Of a DNA stretch of 14,555 nt, positions 1-7,056 are shown one piece after another. Positions within the stretch are counted from its first letter, which is position 1, and each line of letters begins with the position of its first letter. This DNA is from Desulfuromusa sp. GTDB lineage: Bacteria; Desulfobacterota; Desulfuromonadia; Desulfuromonadales; Geopsychrobacteraceae. The notes under the pieces are model-generated. The model saw only the letters and a program-made list of their open reading frames with translations, was not told where the DNA came from and did not search any database. The translations under genes were made by a program, and so were the position numbers. Location: NCBI GenBank assembly GCA_021157505.1, contig JAGGWI010000065.1, positions 1 to 14,555 of the forward strand, given 5' to 3'.

Positions 1-1
1 A

Positions 2-163
2 GAACCTGCAGCTAAGACAAAAGAACCTGCAGCTAAGACAAAAGAACCTGCAGCTAAGACAAAAGAACCTGCAGCTAAGACAAAAGAACCTGCAGCTGAA
101 ACAAAAGAACCTGCAGCTGAAACAAAAGAACCTGCAGCTGAAACAAAAGAACCTGCAGCTGAA
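2..163 (+). repeat. In-frame 21-bp tandem repeat, 7.7 units
   Basis: Units begin at 2, 23, 44, 65, 86, 107, 128 and 149; the last is cut short by the stop codon. Each unit encodes seven residues. Units 1-4 are identical to one another and units 5-7 are identical to one another; the two types differ only in one codon, AAG versus GAA (Lys to Glu). Every unit carries CTGCAG. Identity extends to silent positions, which suggests recent copying by slippage or unequal recombination rather than selection on protein sequence alone. Confidence 0.97.
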
Positions 164-166
164 TAA
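2..166 (+). CDS. rpsB: Probable C-terminal tail of ribosomal protein S2 (partial, 5' end outside window)
   Basis: An open frame enters from the left edge and stops at TAA 164-166. All 54 visible residues are a low-complexity tail: four units of EPAAKTK, three of EPAAETK, then EPAAE. No part of a folded S2 domain is in view, so the identity rests on position: the gene directly upstream of tsf on the same strand is rpsB in most bacteria, and rpsB-tsf-pyrH-frr continues here. S2 is a small-subunit ribosomal protein, and charged Ala/Pro/Lys/Glu tails on S2 occur in some lineages. The tail should be disordered. Net charge per unit changes from about +1 in the first four to about -1 in the last three. 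The alternative is another protein with a histone-H1-like repeat tail; the upstream sequence would settle it. Confidence 0.6.
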   Translation, partial: EPAAKTKEPAAKTKEPAAKTKEPAAKTKEPAAETKEPAAETKEPAAETKEPAAE

Positions 167-201
167 AAATAGATCGATTTAAAAACAATGCACAGGCCTG
201 C

Positions 202-229
202 GGCCGGGCTCAGGCTCGGCCTTTGGTTT
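202..229 (+). terminator. GC-rich hairpin with T-rich tail between rpsB and tsf
   Basis: GGCCGGGC (202-209) pairs with GCTCGGCC (214-221) around a TCAG loop, eight pairs including one G-T. TTTGGTTT follows at 222-229. It has the shape of an intrinsic terminator with an interrupted T-tract, so partial termination is likely: it could lower tsf expression relative to rpsB while allowing read-through. The function is inferred; the structure is read directly. Confidence 0.6.
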
Positions 230-243
230 AACCAGACAGTATT

Positions 244-260
244 GCGGGAGAGTCTCTCGC
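244..260 (+). other. Small hairpin just upstream of the tsf ribosome binding site
   Basis: GCGGGAG (244-250) pairs with CTCTCGC (254-260) with one G-T pair and a three-base loop. It ends 12 bases before the GGAGG of tsf. It may stabilise a processed 5' end or tune initiation, but short hairpins also arise by chance, so no role is assigned. Confidence 0.35.
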
Positions 261-284
261 TATAGAAATTATGGAGGAAAGATC

Positions 285-1196
285 GTGAGTATTCCCGCAG
301 CAATGGTCTCCGAGTTGCGTAAGAAAACCGGAGCAGGAATGATGGATTGTAAAAAAGCTTTGACTGAAACCGCTGGCAACATGGAGGAGGCGGTTGATTT
401 TTTGCGCAAAAAAGGTCTCTCTGCCGCCGCTAAAAAGTCCGGCAGAGTTGCATCAGAGGGTGCTGTAGCCGCCGGCACAGAAGGTTCTGTCGGGGCGATG
501 GTTGAGCTTAATGCTGAAACCGATTTTGTTGCTAAAAATGAGGCATTCCAGGCTTTTGTTGCCGGGGTGAAAAATGTGATTCTGGCAAACGATGTTGCCG
601 ATGTCGGGGCTCTTGAGTCAATGGATTATCCCGGAACTGGTCGTACCGTTGCCGCAGAACTGACCCATCAGATTGCCACAATTGGTGAAAATATGGGAAT
701 TCGCCGCCTGGCACGGATAGATGTTGGTCAGGGTGTTGTGACTTCTTATGTTCACGGCGCTGGAAAAATTGGTGTGCTGGTAGAACTGCAAACTGAATCT
801 ACTGACGAAAAGGTTGCCGCACTGGGAAAACAGCTGGCTATGCACGTTGCTGCCGCCGCCCCCCAGTACCTTGATCGGGACAGCGTTCCCGCTGACATCG
901 TCGAAAAAGAAAAAGAAATCATGCGAGTCAAAGCTCTCGACAGTGGTAAACCGGAAAATATTGTTGAAAAGATTATTCTGGGTCAGATCAATAAATATTT
1001 TGGCGAGGTTTGCCTGATGGAGCAGGCTTTTGTTATTGATCCTGATCAAAAGGTTGGTAAGCTTGTTGCTGCTCTGGCTAAAGAAATCGGCAGCGATATC
1101 AAGTTGAACAGCTATGTGCGCTATCAGCTTGGCGAGGGAATTGAGAAAAAAGTGGATGACTTTGCTGCTGAAGTTGCAGCTATGAGCAAACAATGA
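285..1196 (+). CDS. tsf: Elongation factor Ts
   Basis: EF-Ts is the nucleotide-exchange factor that releases GDP from EF-Tu in the cytoplasm. The 303-residue product is slightly longer than the E. coli protein (283). The N-terminal UBA-like module carries the family motif TGAGMMDCKKAL at residues 15-26. The EF-Tu-contacting TDFV motif is at 79-82, followed by AKNEAF. The dimerisation/core domain fills the rest. The GTG start at 285 is chosen because GGAGG (273-277) lies seven bases upstream and it gives the usual few residues before the MVxELR stretch; ATG at 303 has no comparable site. It lies 118 bases after the rpsB-like frame, with two hairpins between. Its TGA stop (1194-1196) is also the first three bases of a palindromic repeat. 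Confidence 0.97.
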   Translation: MSIPAAMVSELRKKTGAGMMDCKKALTETAGNMEEAVDFLRKKGLSAAAKKSGRVASEGAVAAGTEGSVGAMVELNAETDFVAKNEAFQAFVAGVKNVILANDVADVGALESMDYPGTGRTVAAELTHQIATIGENMGIRRLARIDVGQGVVTSYVHGAGKIGVLVELQTESTDEKVAALGKQLAMHVAAAAPQYLDRDSVPADIVEKEKEIMRVKALDSGKPENIVEKIILGQINKYFGEVCLMEQAFVIDPDQKVGKLVAALAKEIGSDIKLNSYVRYQLGEGIEKKVDDFAAEVAAMSKQ

Positions 1197-1321
1197 TGGC
1201 GTCGCAATAAATCCGTCCTACGGTGTTGCAGCGATTTTTCAAGACCTCGACATACTTGATATATGTCTTCGCCCTTGAAAAATCACTACGCCTTGTAGGT
1301 CGAAATTATTGCTTAGCCATC
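1194..1321. repeat. Long imperfect palindromic intergenic repeat, copy 1 (complete)
   Basis: Nested inverted segments fold this 128-base stretch into one long interrupted hairpin: GATGGC 1195-1200 with GCCATC 1316-1321; GCAATAA 1204-1210 with TTATTGC 1306-1312; CCTAC 1217-1221 with GTAGG 1295-1299; an 11-base arm GATTTTTCAAG 1233-1243 with 1274-1284; and GACATA 1249-1254 with TATGTC 1262-1267 around a seven-base loop. The left half is recognisably related to the sequences at 8161 and 14021, so this is a dispersed family rather than a one-off hairpin. It contains no credible gene. It fills most of the tsf-pyrH gap and could affect transcription or mRNA stability between them. Confidence 0.85.
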
Positions 1322-1372
1322 TTATTTATATTGATATTGTGAGATCATTATTCCTATCAGCAGGAGTTATTT

Positions 1373-2104
1373 GTGGCTACGATCAAATATCGACGAATTT
1401 TATTGAAGCTGAGTGGTGAGGCTCTGGCTGGTGAACAGGGCTACGGAATCGATCCTGATGTTATTAACGGGATTGCTGCTGAAATTAAAGAGGTCAGCAC
1501 TATGGGGGTTGAGATTGCTGTCGTTATTGGTGGCGGTAATATCTTTCGTGGTTTGGCGGCCTCATCTAAGGGGATGGATCGTGCCAGTGCCGACTATATG
1601 GGGATGCTGGCTACGGTTATGAACAGTTTGGCGATGCAGGATGCTCTGGAAAAACAGGGTGTTGTTACCCGGGTTCAGTCGGCGATTGACATGCAACAGA
1701 TTGCCGAGCCCTATATTCGTCGTCGTGCCGTACGCCATCTGGAAAAAGGGCGCGTAGTTATTTTTAGCGCCGGCACGGGGAATCCATACTTTACCACCGA
1801 TACCGCCGCCAGTTTGCGGGCTATGGAGATCAACGCTGAGGTTATTCTGAAGGCAACCAAGGTAGATGGTGTTTATTCTGCCGATCCAAAAAAAGACAAG
1901 AATGCAGTTAAACTATCAGAAATAACTTATTTGGAAGTTTTGCAAAAAGGTTTGCAGGTTATGGATGCAACCGCAACTTCGCTGTGTATGGATAATAATC
2001 TGCCGATGATTATTTTTGACATGACTCAACGTGACAACATCAAGAAGGTGGTTCTGGGTGAGAAAATCGGAACAATTGTTCAGGGAGGTGCTAAAAATGG
2101 TTAA
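1373..2104 (+). CDS. pyrH: UMP kinase (uridylate kinase)
   Basis: PyrH phosphorylates UMP to UDP with ATP, in pyrimidine nucleotide synthesis. It belongs to the amino-acid-kinase fold and acts as a cytoplasmic hexamer, normally regulated by GTP and UTP. At 243 residues it matches the usual length. Visible motifs are KLSGEAL (12-18, phosphate binding), GGGNIFRG (53-60), GTGNPYFTTDTAA (134-146) and KVDGVYSADP (163-172). The GTG start is preceded by AGGAG (1362-1366) at six bases and gives the typical MATIKYRRILLKLSGE beginning. The 3' end overlaps frr by eight bases, implying translational coupling. The 1322-1372 leader is AT-rich; TTGCTT 1310-1315 and GATATT 1333-1338 are 17 bases apart, a weak promoter possibility only. 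Confidence 0.98.
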   Translation: MATIKYRRILLKLSGEALAGEQGYGIDPDVINGIAAEIKEVSTMGVEIAVVIGGGNIFRGLAASSKGMDRASADYMGMLATVMNSLAMQDALEKQGVVTRVQSAIDMQQIAEPYIRRRAVRHLEKGRVVIFSAGTGNPYFTTDTAASLRAMEINAEVILKATKVDGVYSADPKKDKNAVKLSEITYLEVLQKGLQVMDATATSLCMDNNLPMIIFDMTQRDNIKKVVLGEKIGTIVQGGAKNG

Positions 2105-2654
2105 TGAGGTTTTAAGTGAAGCTCGTACCGCTATGGATAAAGCGGTCAAGTCCTTAAAAAAAGATATGACCAGAGTTCGTACTGGACGTGCAAGTATTTC
2201 GTTGTTGGATGATGTTAAAGTTGAATATTATGGAGTGCTGACACCACTCAGTCAGGTGGCTACTCTTGCAGTTCCTGAGGCACGTTTGATGACTGTGCAG
2301 CCCTGGGAAAAGAATTTGATTCCTGATATTGAAAAGGCAATCTTTAAGGCAGACCTCGGTATGACTCCTTCCTCTGATGGACTATTGATCCGCTTACCGG
2401 TTCCGGCATTGACCGAAGAACGGCGTCGTGAAATGGTGAAAATGATTAAACGGATGTCGGAAGATACTAAGATTTCGGTACGAAATTCGCGCCGTGATGC
2501 CAATGAAAACCTAAAAATGTTGGAAAAAGAGAAAGAAATTACCGAAGATGATCTCAAGCGGAGTGAAAAGGATGTACAGCAACTCACGGATGAATTTGTC
2601 AGTGCCATCGATTCTATAGTGCAGAATAAAGAGCAGGAGGTCATGGAAGTTTGA
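2097..2654 (+). CDS. frr: Ribosome recycling factor
   Basis: RRF works with EF-G to split the post-termination ribosome complex. The product is 185 residues, the same length as in E. coli. Recognisable family segments are RTGRAS (28-33) and the hinge/domain I block RNSRRDAN (129-136) with the conserved arginines at 129 and 132; the C-terminal part is a long charged helix, as expected for the three-helix bundle. The ATG at 2097 is chosen over the longer frame opening at 2031 because it follows GGGAGG (2083-2088) by eight bases, gives the standard N-terminus, and the extra upstream codons lie within pyrH. It overlaps the pyrH end by eight bases. Confidence 0.97.
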   Translation: MVNEVLSEARTAMDKAVKSLKKDMTRVRTGRASISLLDDVKVEYYGVLTPLSQVATLAVPEARLMTVQPWEKNLIPDIEKAIFKADLGMTPSSDGLLIRLPVPALTEERRREMVKMIKRMSEDTKISVRNSRRDANENLKMLEKEKEITEDDLKRSEKDVQQLTDEFVSAIDSIVQNKEQEVMEV

Positions 2655-2687
2655 CCTTTGATCTACTTCTTAACTAAGGGAGCTGAA

Positions 2688-2852
2688 ATGACTTTGAGAA
2701 TAAACGAAGAGTGTATTGGCTGTGGAACGTGTGTGGAAGCTTGCCCATTGGGTGCCATTGTCGAATCAGGGGATGTTTATATCATTACAGATGAGTGTGA
2801 CGAATGTCGTGCTTGCGTTGATACCTGTCCGGTTAATGCTATTATTGACTAA
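2688..2852 (+). CDS. Small 2[4Fe-4S] ferredoxin, clostridial type
   Basis: This 54-residue protein has two complete CxxCxxCxxxCP motifs: cysteines 9, 12, 15, 19 with Pro20, and 37, 40, 43, 47 with Pro48. These cross-ligand two [4Fe-4S] clusters in the bacterial ferredoxin fold, giving a low-potential cytoplasmic electron carrier. ATG 2688 is chosen because AGGGAG lies just upstream (2677-2682) at five bases; the frame could open earlier at TTG 2658 but that adds residues unlike the family. The gene is 33 bases downstream of frr and is followed by a strong terminator, so it is probably the last gene of the tsf-pyrH-frr unit. The partner enzyme cannot be deduced; later MEP-pathway enzymes and many anaerobic oxidoreductases take electrons from such ferredoxins. 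Confidence 0.95.
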   Translation: MTLRINEECIGCGTCVEACPLGAIVESGDVYIITDECDECRACVDTCPVNAIID

Positions 2853-2872
2853 TCAGTTTTATATTGAGTCTT

Positions 2873-2904
2873 AAGAAAGGGCGTTATTGAAACGCCCTTT
2901 CTTT
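2873..2904 (+). terminator. Intrinsic terminator after the ferredoxin gene
   Basis: A perfect 13-base stem (2873-2885 with 2891-2903) encloses an ATTGA loop; the 3' arm ends in CCCTTTCTTT. The 5' arm is A-rich, so the hairpin could also act on the opposite strand. It marks the end of the first transcription unit and isolates uppS from frr. Confidence 0.85.
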
Positions 2905-3021
2905 GTGGTTTCACAAGTTTTTAACCGATCAATTTCTTGCCGTTCAGATGCCAGCCGTGTTATTTTTTGCAATTGTGTTTTTATACTTACAAGTTGAAGT
3001 TTTTTTCCTCAGGTTTTTTGG

Positions 3022-3768
3022 ATGTCGGAACTGACAGAAATTACACAAAAGCCACCCCTTGAACATCTTGCCATTATTATGGATGGCAATGGGCGCTGGG
3101 CTAAACAGCGCGAATTGCCAAGGATAGCAGGGCACCAGCAAGGGGTTGAGGCAGTGACCCAGATTGTTGATGAATGTGTTCGACATGGGATCCGTTTCCT
3201 CAGCCTGTTTGCGTTCAGTTCAGAAAACTGGGGTCGTCCCCGTCAGGAAGTTGATGCATTGATGGGGTTGTTGTTGCAATATTTAAGCTCACAGCGCCAG
3301 AAGATGCTGGCTGAGGGGATAAGGTTGCGGGTTATAGGTGATCTTTCCCGGTTGTCAGAGCCCGTTCAGGCGGCCTTGGCTGATGCTGAAAGGGAGACTT
3401 CACAAGGTCAGACCCTTACCTTGATCCTGGCCCTTTCCTACGGTGGGCGGGATGAGATAATGCGTGCGACCAAGAAAGTTGCTCAACAAGCACTTGATGG
3501 TCATTTGGACATCAATCAGCTTGATAACAGGTCTTTTTCAACATTTCTGGATACTGGGGATCTCCCCGAACCTGATTTAATGATCCGTACCAGTGGTGAA
3601 GTGAGGATCAGTAACTTTCTCCTCTGGCAGGCGGCCTATGCGGAGTTGTACTTTACAGATGTTTTTTGGCCCGATTTTGATGCAGTGGAATTACAGAAAG
3701 CTCTGGACGATTATTTGCGGCGGAAACGCCGATTTGGACTCACGGATGATCAGGTCAAAGGAGAGTAA
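3022..3768 (+). CDS. uppS: Undecaprenyl diphosphate synthase (cis-prenyltransferase)
   Basis: UppS extends farnesyl diphosphate with eight isopentenyl diphosphates to C55 undecaprenyl diphosphate, the lipid carrier for peptidoglycan and O-antigen. At 248 residues it has the normal length. The diphosphate-binding loop DGNGRWA is at 21-27 with catalytic Asp21; FSSENW is at 65-70; RTSGEVRISNFLLWQ is at 189-203, where family members usually have RLSNFLLWQ, a mild Leu-to-Ile change. The ATG start has only AGG (3011-3013) as a binding site eight bases upstream, weaker than its neighbours. It is the first gene after the terminator at 2873-2904, so a promoter should lie within 2905-3010. TATACT at 2982 would make a good -10 but no convincing -35 is spaced to it. 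It is two bases from cdsA. Confidence 0.97.
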   Translation: MSELTEITQKPPLEHLAIIMDGNGRWAKQRELPRIAGHQQGVEAVTQIVDECVRHGIRFLSLFAFSSENWGRPRQEVDALMGLLLQYLSSQRQKMLAEGIRLRVIGDLSRLSEPVQAALADAERETSQGQTLTLILALSYGGRDEIMRATKKVAQQALDGHLDINQLDNRSFSTFLDTGDLPEPDLMIRTSGEVRISNFLLWQAAYAELYFTDVFWPDFDAVELQKALDDYLRRKRRFGLTDDQVKGE

Positions 3769-3770
3769 CG

Positions 3771-4571
3771 ATTAAACAACGTATTATTACCGCTCTTATT
3801 GCTTTGCCCTTACTGATTTTACTGCTTGGATATGCCAATCCTGCAGTTTTTTCCGTTTTTTTGACTCTGATTCTATTTTTAAGCTTGATTGAGTTCAATC
3901 GAATGGGTTTAGGGGCCGAACATCGTTTGGAGCAATGGCTTGCTGCTGTCATCGGCGCGGCAGTTATCCCATTCTTGTTTTACGAGAATGCAGCACTGCT
4001 GTTTCCTCTGTTGACTGGGGCTATGTTGCTTTTTGCCCTGTTATTTCTATTCCGGTTGCCGGTGATCACTGAGGTTCATCATCGTCTGGGCTGGATTATC
4101 CTCGGTTTAATCTACCTCCCTTTTCTTTTAGGCCATCTGATTCCGTTGCGCATGTTGCCCGACGGCCAGCGCTGGATTTTTATGACCCTCATCGTGATCA
4201 TGAGTTGTGATAGTTTTGCTTATTTTATCGGTCGTAAAATCGGCAAACATCAATTGTATCCAGCTGTCAGTCCCAATAAAAGTATCGAGGGGGGGATCGG
4301 TGGCTTGGTTGGATCAGTTTTTGGGGTTATTCTGGTTAAATTTACTTTTATGCCGGTTCTCGGAATTCTCGATGCCATATTAATCGGACTGTTGCTTGGG
4401 AGTATGGGGCAACTTGGTGATTTGTTTGAATCTTTATTAAAGCGTGCCTGTCAGGTCAAGGACTCCGGGAATATCATTCCTGGGCATGGTGGGATGTTAG
4501 ATCGTCTCGATAGTCTCCTGTTCGCATTCCCGGTCGTTTACTATGTTGCTCGATTCGGTTACGGAGGCTGA
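3771..4571 (+). CDS. cdsA: Phosphatidate cytidylyltransferase (CDP-diacylglycerol synthase), ATT start
   Basis: CdsA is a polytopic inner-membrane enzyme that makes CDP-diacylglycerol from phosphatidic acid and CTP. With the start proposed here it is 266 residues with several hydrophobic helices. The family signature is intact near the C-terminus (about residues 221-247): SLLKR, KD, PGHGG and DRLDS in order; SPNKSIEGG is at about 167-175. Start choice: an in-frame TGA at 3747-3749 precedes it and no ATG, GTG or TTG occurs until TTG 3804, which has no binding site and would remove the charged start and part of the first helix. ATT at 3771 follows AAGGAG (3758-3763) by seven bases and gives MKQRIITALIALPLL, a typical N-terminus. 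ATT is rare as an initiator and could limit expression. It sits two bases after uppS and eight before dxr. Confidence 0.93.
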   Translation: MKQRIITALIALPLLILLLGYANPAVFSVFLTLILFLSLIEFNRMGLGAEHRLEQWLAAVIGAAVIPFLFYENAALLFPLLTGAMLLFALLFLFRLPVITEVHHRLGWIILGLIYLPFLLGHLIPLRMLPDGQRWIFMTLIVIMSCDSFAYFIGRKIGKHQLYPAVSPNKSIEGGIGGLVGSVFGVILVKFTFMPVLGILDAILIGLLLGSMGQLGDLFESLLKRACQVKDSGNIIPGHGGMLDRLDSLLFAFPVVYYVARFGYGG

Positions 4572-4579
4572 GAACAGAG

Positions 4580-5740
4580 TTGAAAAATATAGCAGTTCTC
4601 GGTTCGACTGGATCGATCGGGGTCAGTACTTTAGAGATCGTCAGGGCGTTTCCTGAGCATTATCAAATTGTTGCTTTGTCAGCTGGCAATAATATTGAGC
4701 TGTTACAGCAGCAGATTGAATTTTTCCATCCGCGTATCGTCTCCGTTGTTTCAGAACAAGATGCAGAAGCTTTGACTCAGAGTCTTAAAGGGGTTGACGT
4801 TCAAATCTGCTGCGGTATTGAGGGGATGATCCGCTGTGCGACAGTGCCTGAAAGTGAGATGGTCGTTGCTGCTGTTGTTGGTGCTGCTGGTCTGATACCA
4901 ACACTGGCTGCAATTAAAGCAGGGAAAGATATCGCCCTGGCCAATAAGGAAACTCTGGTCACCGCTGGTAGTTTGATCATGGCGGAGGTTGCCCGGAAAA
5001 AAGTCAAACTTATCCCCGTAGACAGTGAACATTCAGCTATTTTTCAATCCTTGGCAGGTCATCGCCGTGAAGATGTGCGGCGCCTGATTCTGACAGCTTC
5101 CGGTGGTCCTTTTCGCAACTATGAACTGGCAAATTTCAAAAATATATCCCCTGCAGATGCCCTGGCTCACCCGAACTGGGAAATGGGTCGAAAAATTTCT
5201 ATCGATTCAGCCACTATGATGAATAAAGGGCTTGAAGTGATTGAAGCCCGCTGGTTATTCGATTTTCCTGCCACTATGATCGACATCCATATCCACCCGC
5301 AAAGTGTTATCCATTCACTGGTTGAATACCGGGATGGAGCGGTTATGGCTCAACTGGGTGTTCCTGATATGAAGACCCCTATCGCCTACGCATTGTCCTG
5401 GCCGGAACGCTTACCGTTAGCTCAGGAACCTCTTGATCTGTGTCAATTGGGTCAATTATCATTTTCCGAACCCGACATAGAACGTTTTCCTTGTCTGCGG
5501 CTCGCTTATGATGCTCTGGCCCGGGGCGGAACGGTTCCAGCTGTGATGAATGCGGCAAATGAAGTTGCCGTTGAAGCTTTTTTAAACACCCGACTCAGTT
5601 TTTTGGAGATTTCACAAGTGATAGAAAAAGTGATGTATCAGCACCGGGGTGAAGATCTTACCACGGTGGAGCAAGCTCTGCATGCCGACCTGTGGGGTCG
5701 GGATAAAGCACGAGAATTGATCAGTGGAGGACTTGCATGA
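4580..5740 (+). CDS. dxr: 1-deoxy-D-xylulose 5-phosphate reductoisomerase
   Basis: Dxr converts DXP to 2-C-methyl-D-erythritol 4-phosphate with NADPH, the committed step of the MEP isoprenoid pathway, whose products feed UppS two genes upstream. The 386-residue product is close to the E. coli length (398). The NADPH-binding GSTGSIG is at 8-14 and NKE at 122-124. Metal ligands corresponding to E. coli D150, E152 and E231 are visible as D148, E150 and E219, the last within SIDSATMMNKGLEVIEA (207-223). SGGPF is at 174-178 and HPQSVIHSLVEY at 239-250. The TTG start is accepted because MKNIAVLGSTGSIG is the standard beginning; GGAGG (4563-4567) lies rather far upstream, at 12 bases. The stop overlaps the rseP start by four bases (ATGA). 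Confidence 0.98.
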   Translation: MKNIAVLGSTGSIGVSTLEIVRAFPEHYQIVALSAGNNIELLQQQIEFFHPRIVSVVSEQDAEALTQSLKGVDVQICCGIEGMIRCATVPESEMVVAAVVGAAGLIPTLAAIKAGKDIALANKETLVTAGSLIMAEVARKKVKLIPVDSEHSAIFQSLAGHRREDVRRLILTASGGPFRNYELANFKNISPADALAHPNWEMGRKISIDSATMMNKGLEVIEARWLFDFPATMIDIHIHPQSVIHSLVEYRDGAVMAQLGVPDMKTPIAYALSWPERLPLAQEPLDLCQLGQLSFSEPDIERFPCLRLAYDALARGGTVPAVMNAANEVAVEAFLNTRLSFLEISQVIEKVMYQHRGEDLTTVEQALHADLWGRDKARELISGGLA

Positions 5741-7056
5741 CAACAATTATAGCTGGCATTTTGATGTTGGGAGTCCTGGTTTTCATTCATGAACTGGGGC
5801 ACTTTGTTGTCGCCAAGATGTGTGGCGTTAAAGTTTTAAAGTTTTCTCTCGGTTTTGGTCCCAAACTGGTGTCACATCGCCGTGGAGAAACGGAATATCA
5901 GGTTTGTGCAATTCCCCTTGGTGGATATGTCCAAATGCTTGGTGAAGGGGGCGGAGAACAGGGGGAAGAGGTTGAGCTCACTGCCGAGGAAAAAGCCCGT
6001 TCCTTTGCGGAGCAGACGGTTACTAAGCGGTTAGCAATCGTTTTGGCGGGTCCGGTGATGAACCTGATTCTCCCTCTGCTCATTTTACCGATCTCGTTTA
6101 TGGTCGGGGTGCAGATGCCAACCTATGTGGATCAACCCGCTTGTGTTGGTTATGTCGTTCCTGAGTCGAATGCCGCTATCGGGGGTTTTCTTGCTGATGA
6201 CTGTGTGATGGCTGTGAACCAGCGGATCGTTGGTAGCTGGAACGACACCAATAAAAGCTTTATTAGCCATGCCGGTGATGACTTGATTTTTCAGGTTGAG
6301 CGGGATGGAGAACAGTTGCAATTGCAGATCCCTGCTGATAATGACAGTTTGCAGGGAATGCAGGCCCTGGGCCTTCTCCCCTGGCAGGCAGCGCGTATCG
6401 GAGGATTAGCTGCAGATATGCCAGCAGCGGAAGCAGGGCTCCAAAAGGGGGATCTGATCCTGCAAATAGAGAACTATCCAATTTCTTCCTGGTACGATTT
6501 GAAAGGTATTATTCAGAAAATTGGTAATAAGAGTGTTGCGGTCCATTTGGAACGTGCCGGAAAACCACTTATCGTTGATTTGACACCTGAACAACGTGAT
6601 GGTGAAGGTGATTATTTACTCGGCATCGCTCCACTCTATAACTCAGAATTGAAGCGTTTTGGTTTTGTTGACGCTGTCCGTGAAGGGGCCTCTCGAACCT
6701 GGGAGTTGATTGAGCTGACCGTTGTTTTTGTACAAAAACTGTTTACCGGTAATGTCTCAACAAAAAATATCGGTGGTCCTATCACCGTTGTTCAGATTGC
6801 TGGACAGGCAGCCCAGACAGATTTGTCGGCAATTTTATCGGTTCTGGCTTTTATCTCTATTCAATTGGGGATATTAAATCTGTTGCCGATTCCAATTTTA
6901 GATGGTGGCCATATCCTCTTTTATGTCATCGAACTGGTGATCCGACGACCCGTGTCAATCCGTGCCAGAGAAATGGCCCAGCAGGTTGGTATGGCGATGT
7001 TGTTGATGCTGATGGTTTTGGCTTTTTATAATGATATTGTAAGGTTGTGGGGTTGA
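5737..7056 (+). CDS. rseP: RseP-family site-2 zinc metalloprotease
   Basis: This inner-membrane protease cuts transmembrane substrates within the bilayer; in E. coli RseP cleaves RseA to release sigma-E and also clears signal peptides. The 439-residue length matches the family (about 450). The zinc site HELGH is at 18-22 in the first membrane helix and the third ligand motif NLLPIPILDGGH is at 381-392. Two PDZ-like regions can be placed roughly at 130-200 and 215-285, the latter containing AGLQKGDLILQIE. Further hydrophobic helices lie near 103-125, 365-385 and 415-432. It is translationally coupled to dxr (ATGA overlap) and its TGA shares one base with the tsaB ATG. No sigma or anti-sigma gene is in the window, so its substrate here is unknown. 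Confidence 0.96.
   Translation: MTTIIAGILMLGVLVFIHELGHFVVAKMCGVKVLKFSLGFGPKLVSHRRGETEYQVCAIPLGGYVQMLGEGGGEQGEEVELTAEEKARSFAEQTVTKRLAIVLAGPVMNLILPLLILPISFMVGVQMPTYVDQPACVGYVVPESNAAIGGFLADDCVMAVNQRIVGSWNDTNKSFISHAGDDLIFQVERDGEQLQLQIPADNDSLQGMQALGLLPWQAARIGGLAADMPAAEAGLQKGDLILQIENYPISSWYDLKGIIQKIGNKSVAVHLERAGKPLIVDLTPEQRDGEGDYLLGIAPLYNSELKRFGFVDAVREGASRTWELIELTVVFVQKLFTGNVSTKNIGGPITVVQIAGQAAQTDLSAILSVLAFISIQLGILNLLPIPILDGGHILFYVIELVIRRPVSIRAREMAQQVGMAMLLMLMVLAFYNDIVRLWG

Noticed and set aside
1..166. CRISPR-like array of short repeats
   Set aside because: The units are contiguous without spacers, in frame, and encode a heptad peptide repeat ending in a stop codon.
618..1193. 191-residue open frame on the minus strand inside tsf
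   Set aside because: It lies wholly within a certain gene, has no ribosome binding site that I can see, and its composition (Asn, Ser and His rich) is that of a reverse-complement shadow.
2967..2987. TTGCAA and TATACT as a promoter for uppS
   Set aside because: The two are only nine bases apart, too close for sigma-70, and no suitable -35 is found at the right distance from TATACT.
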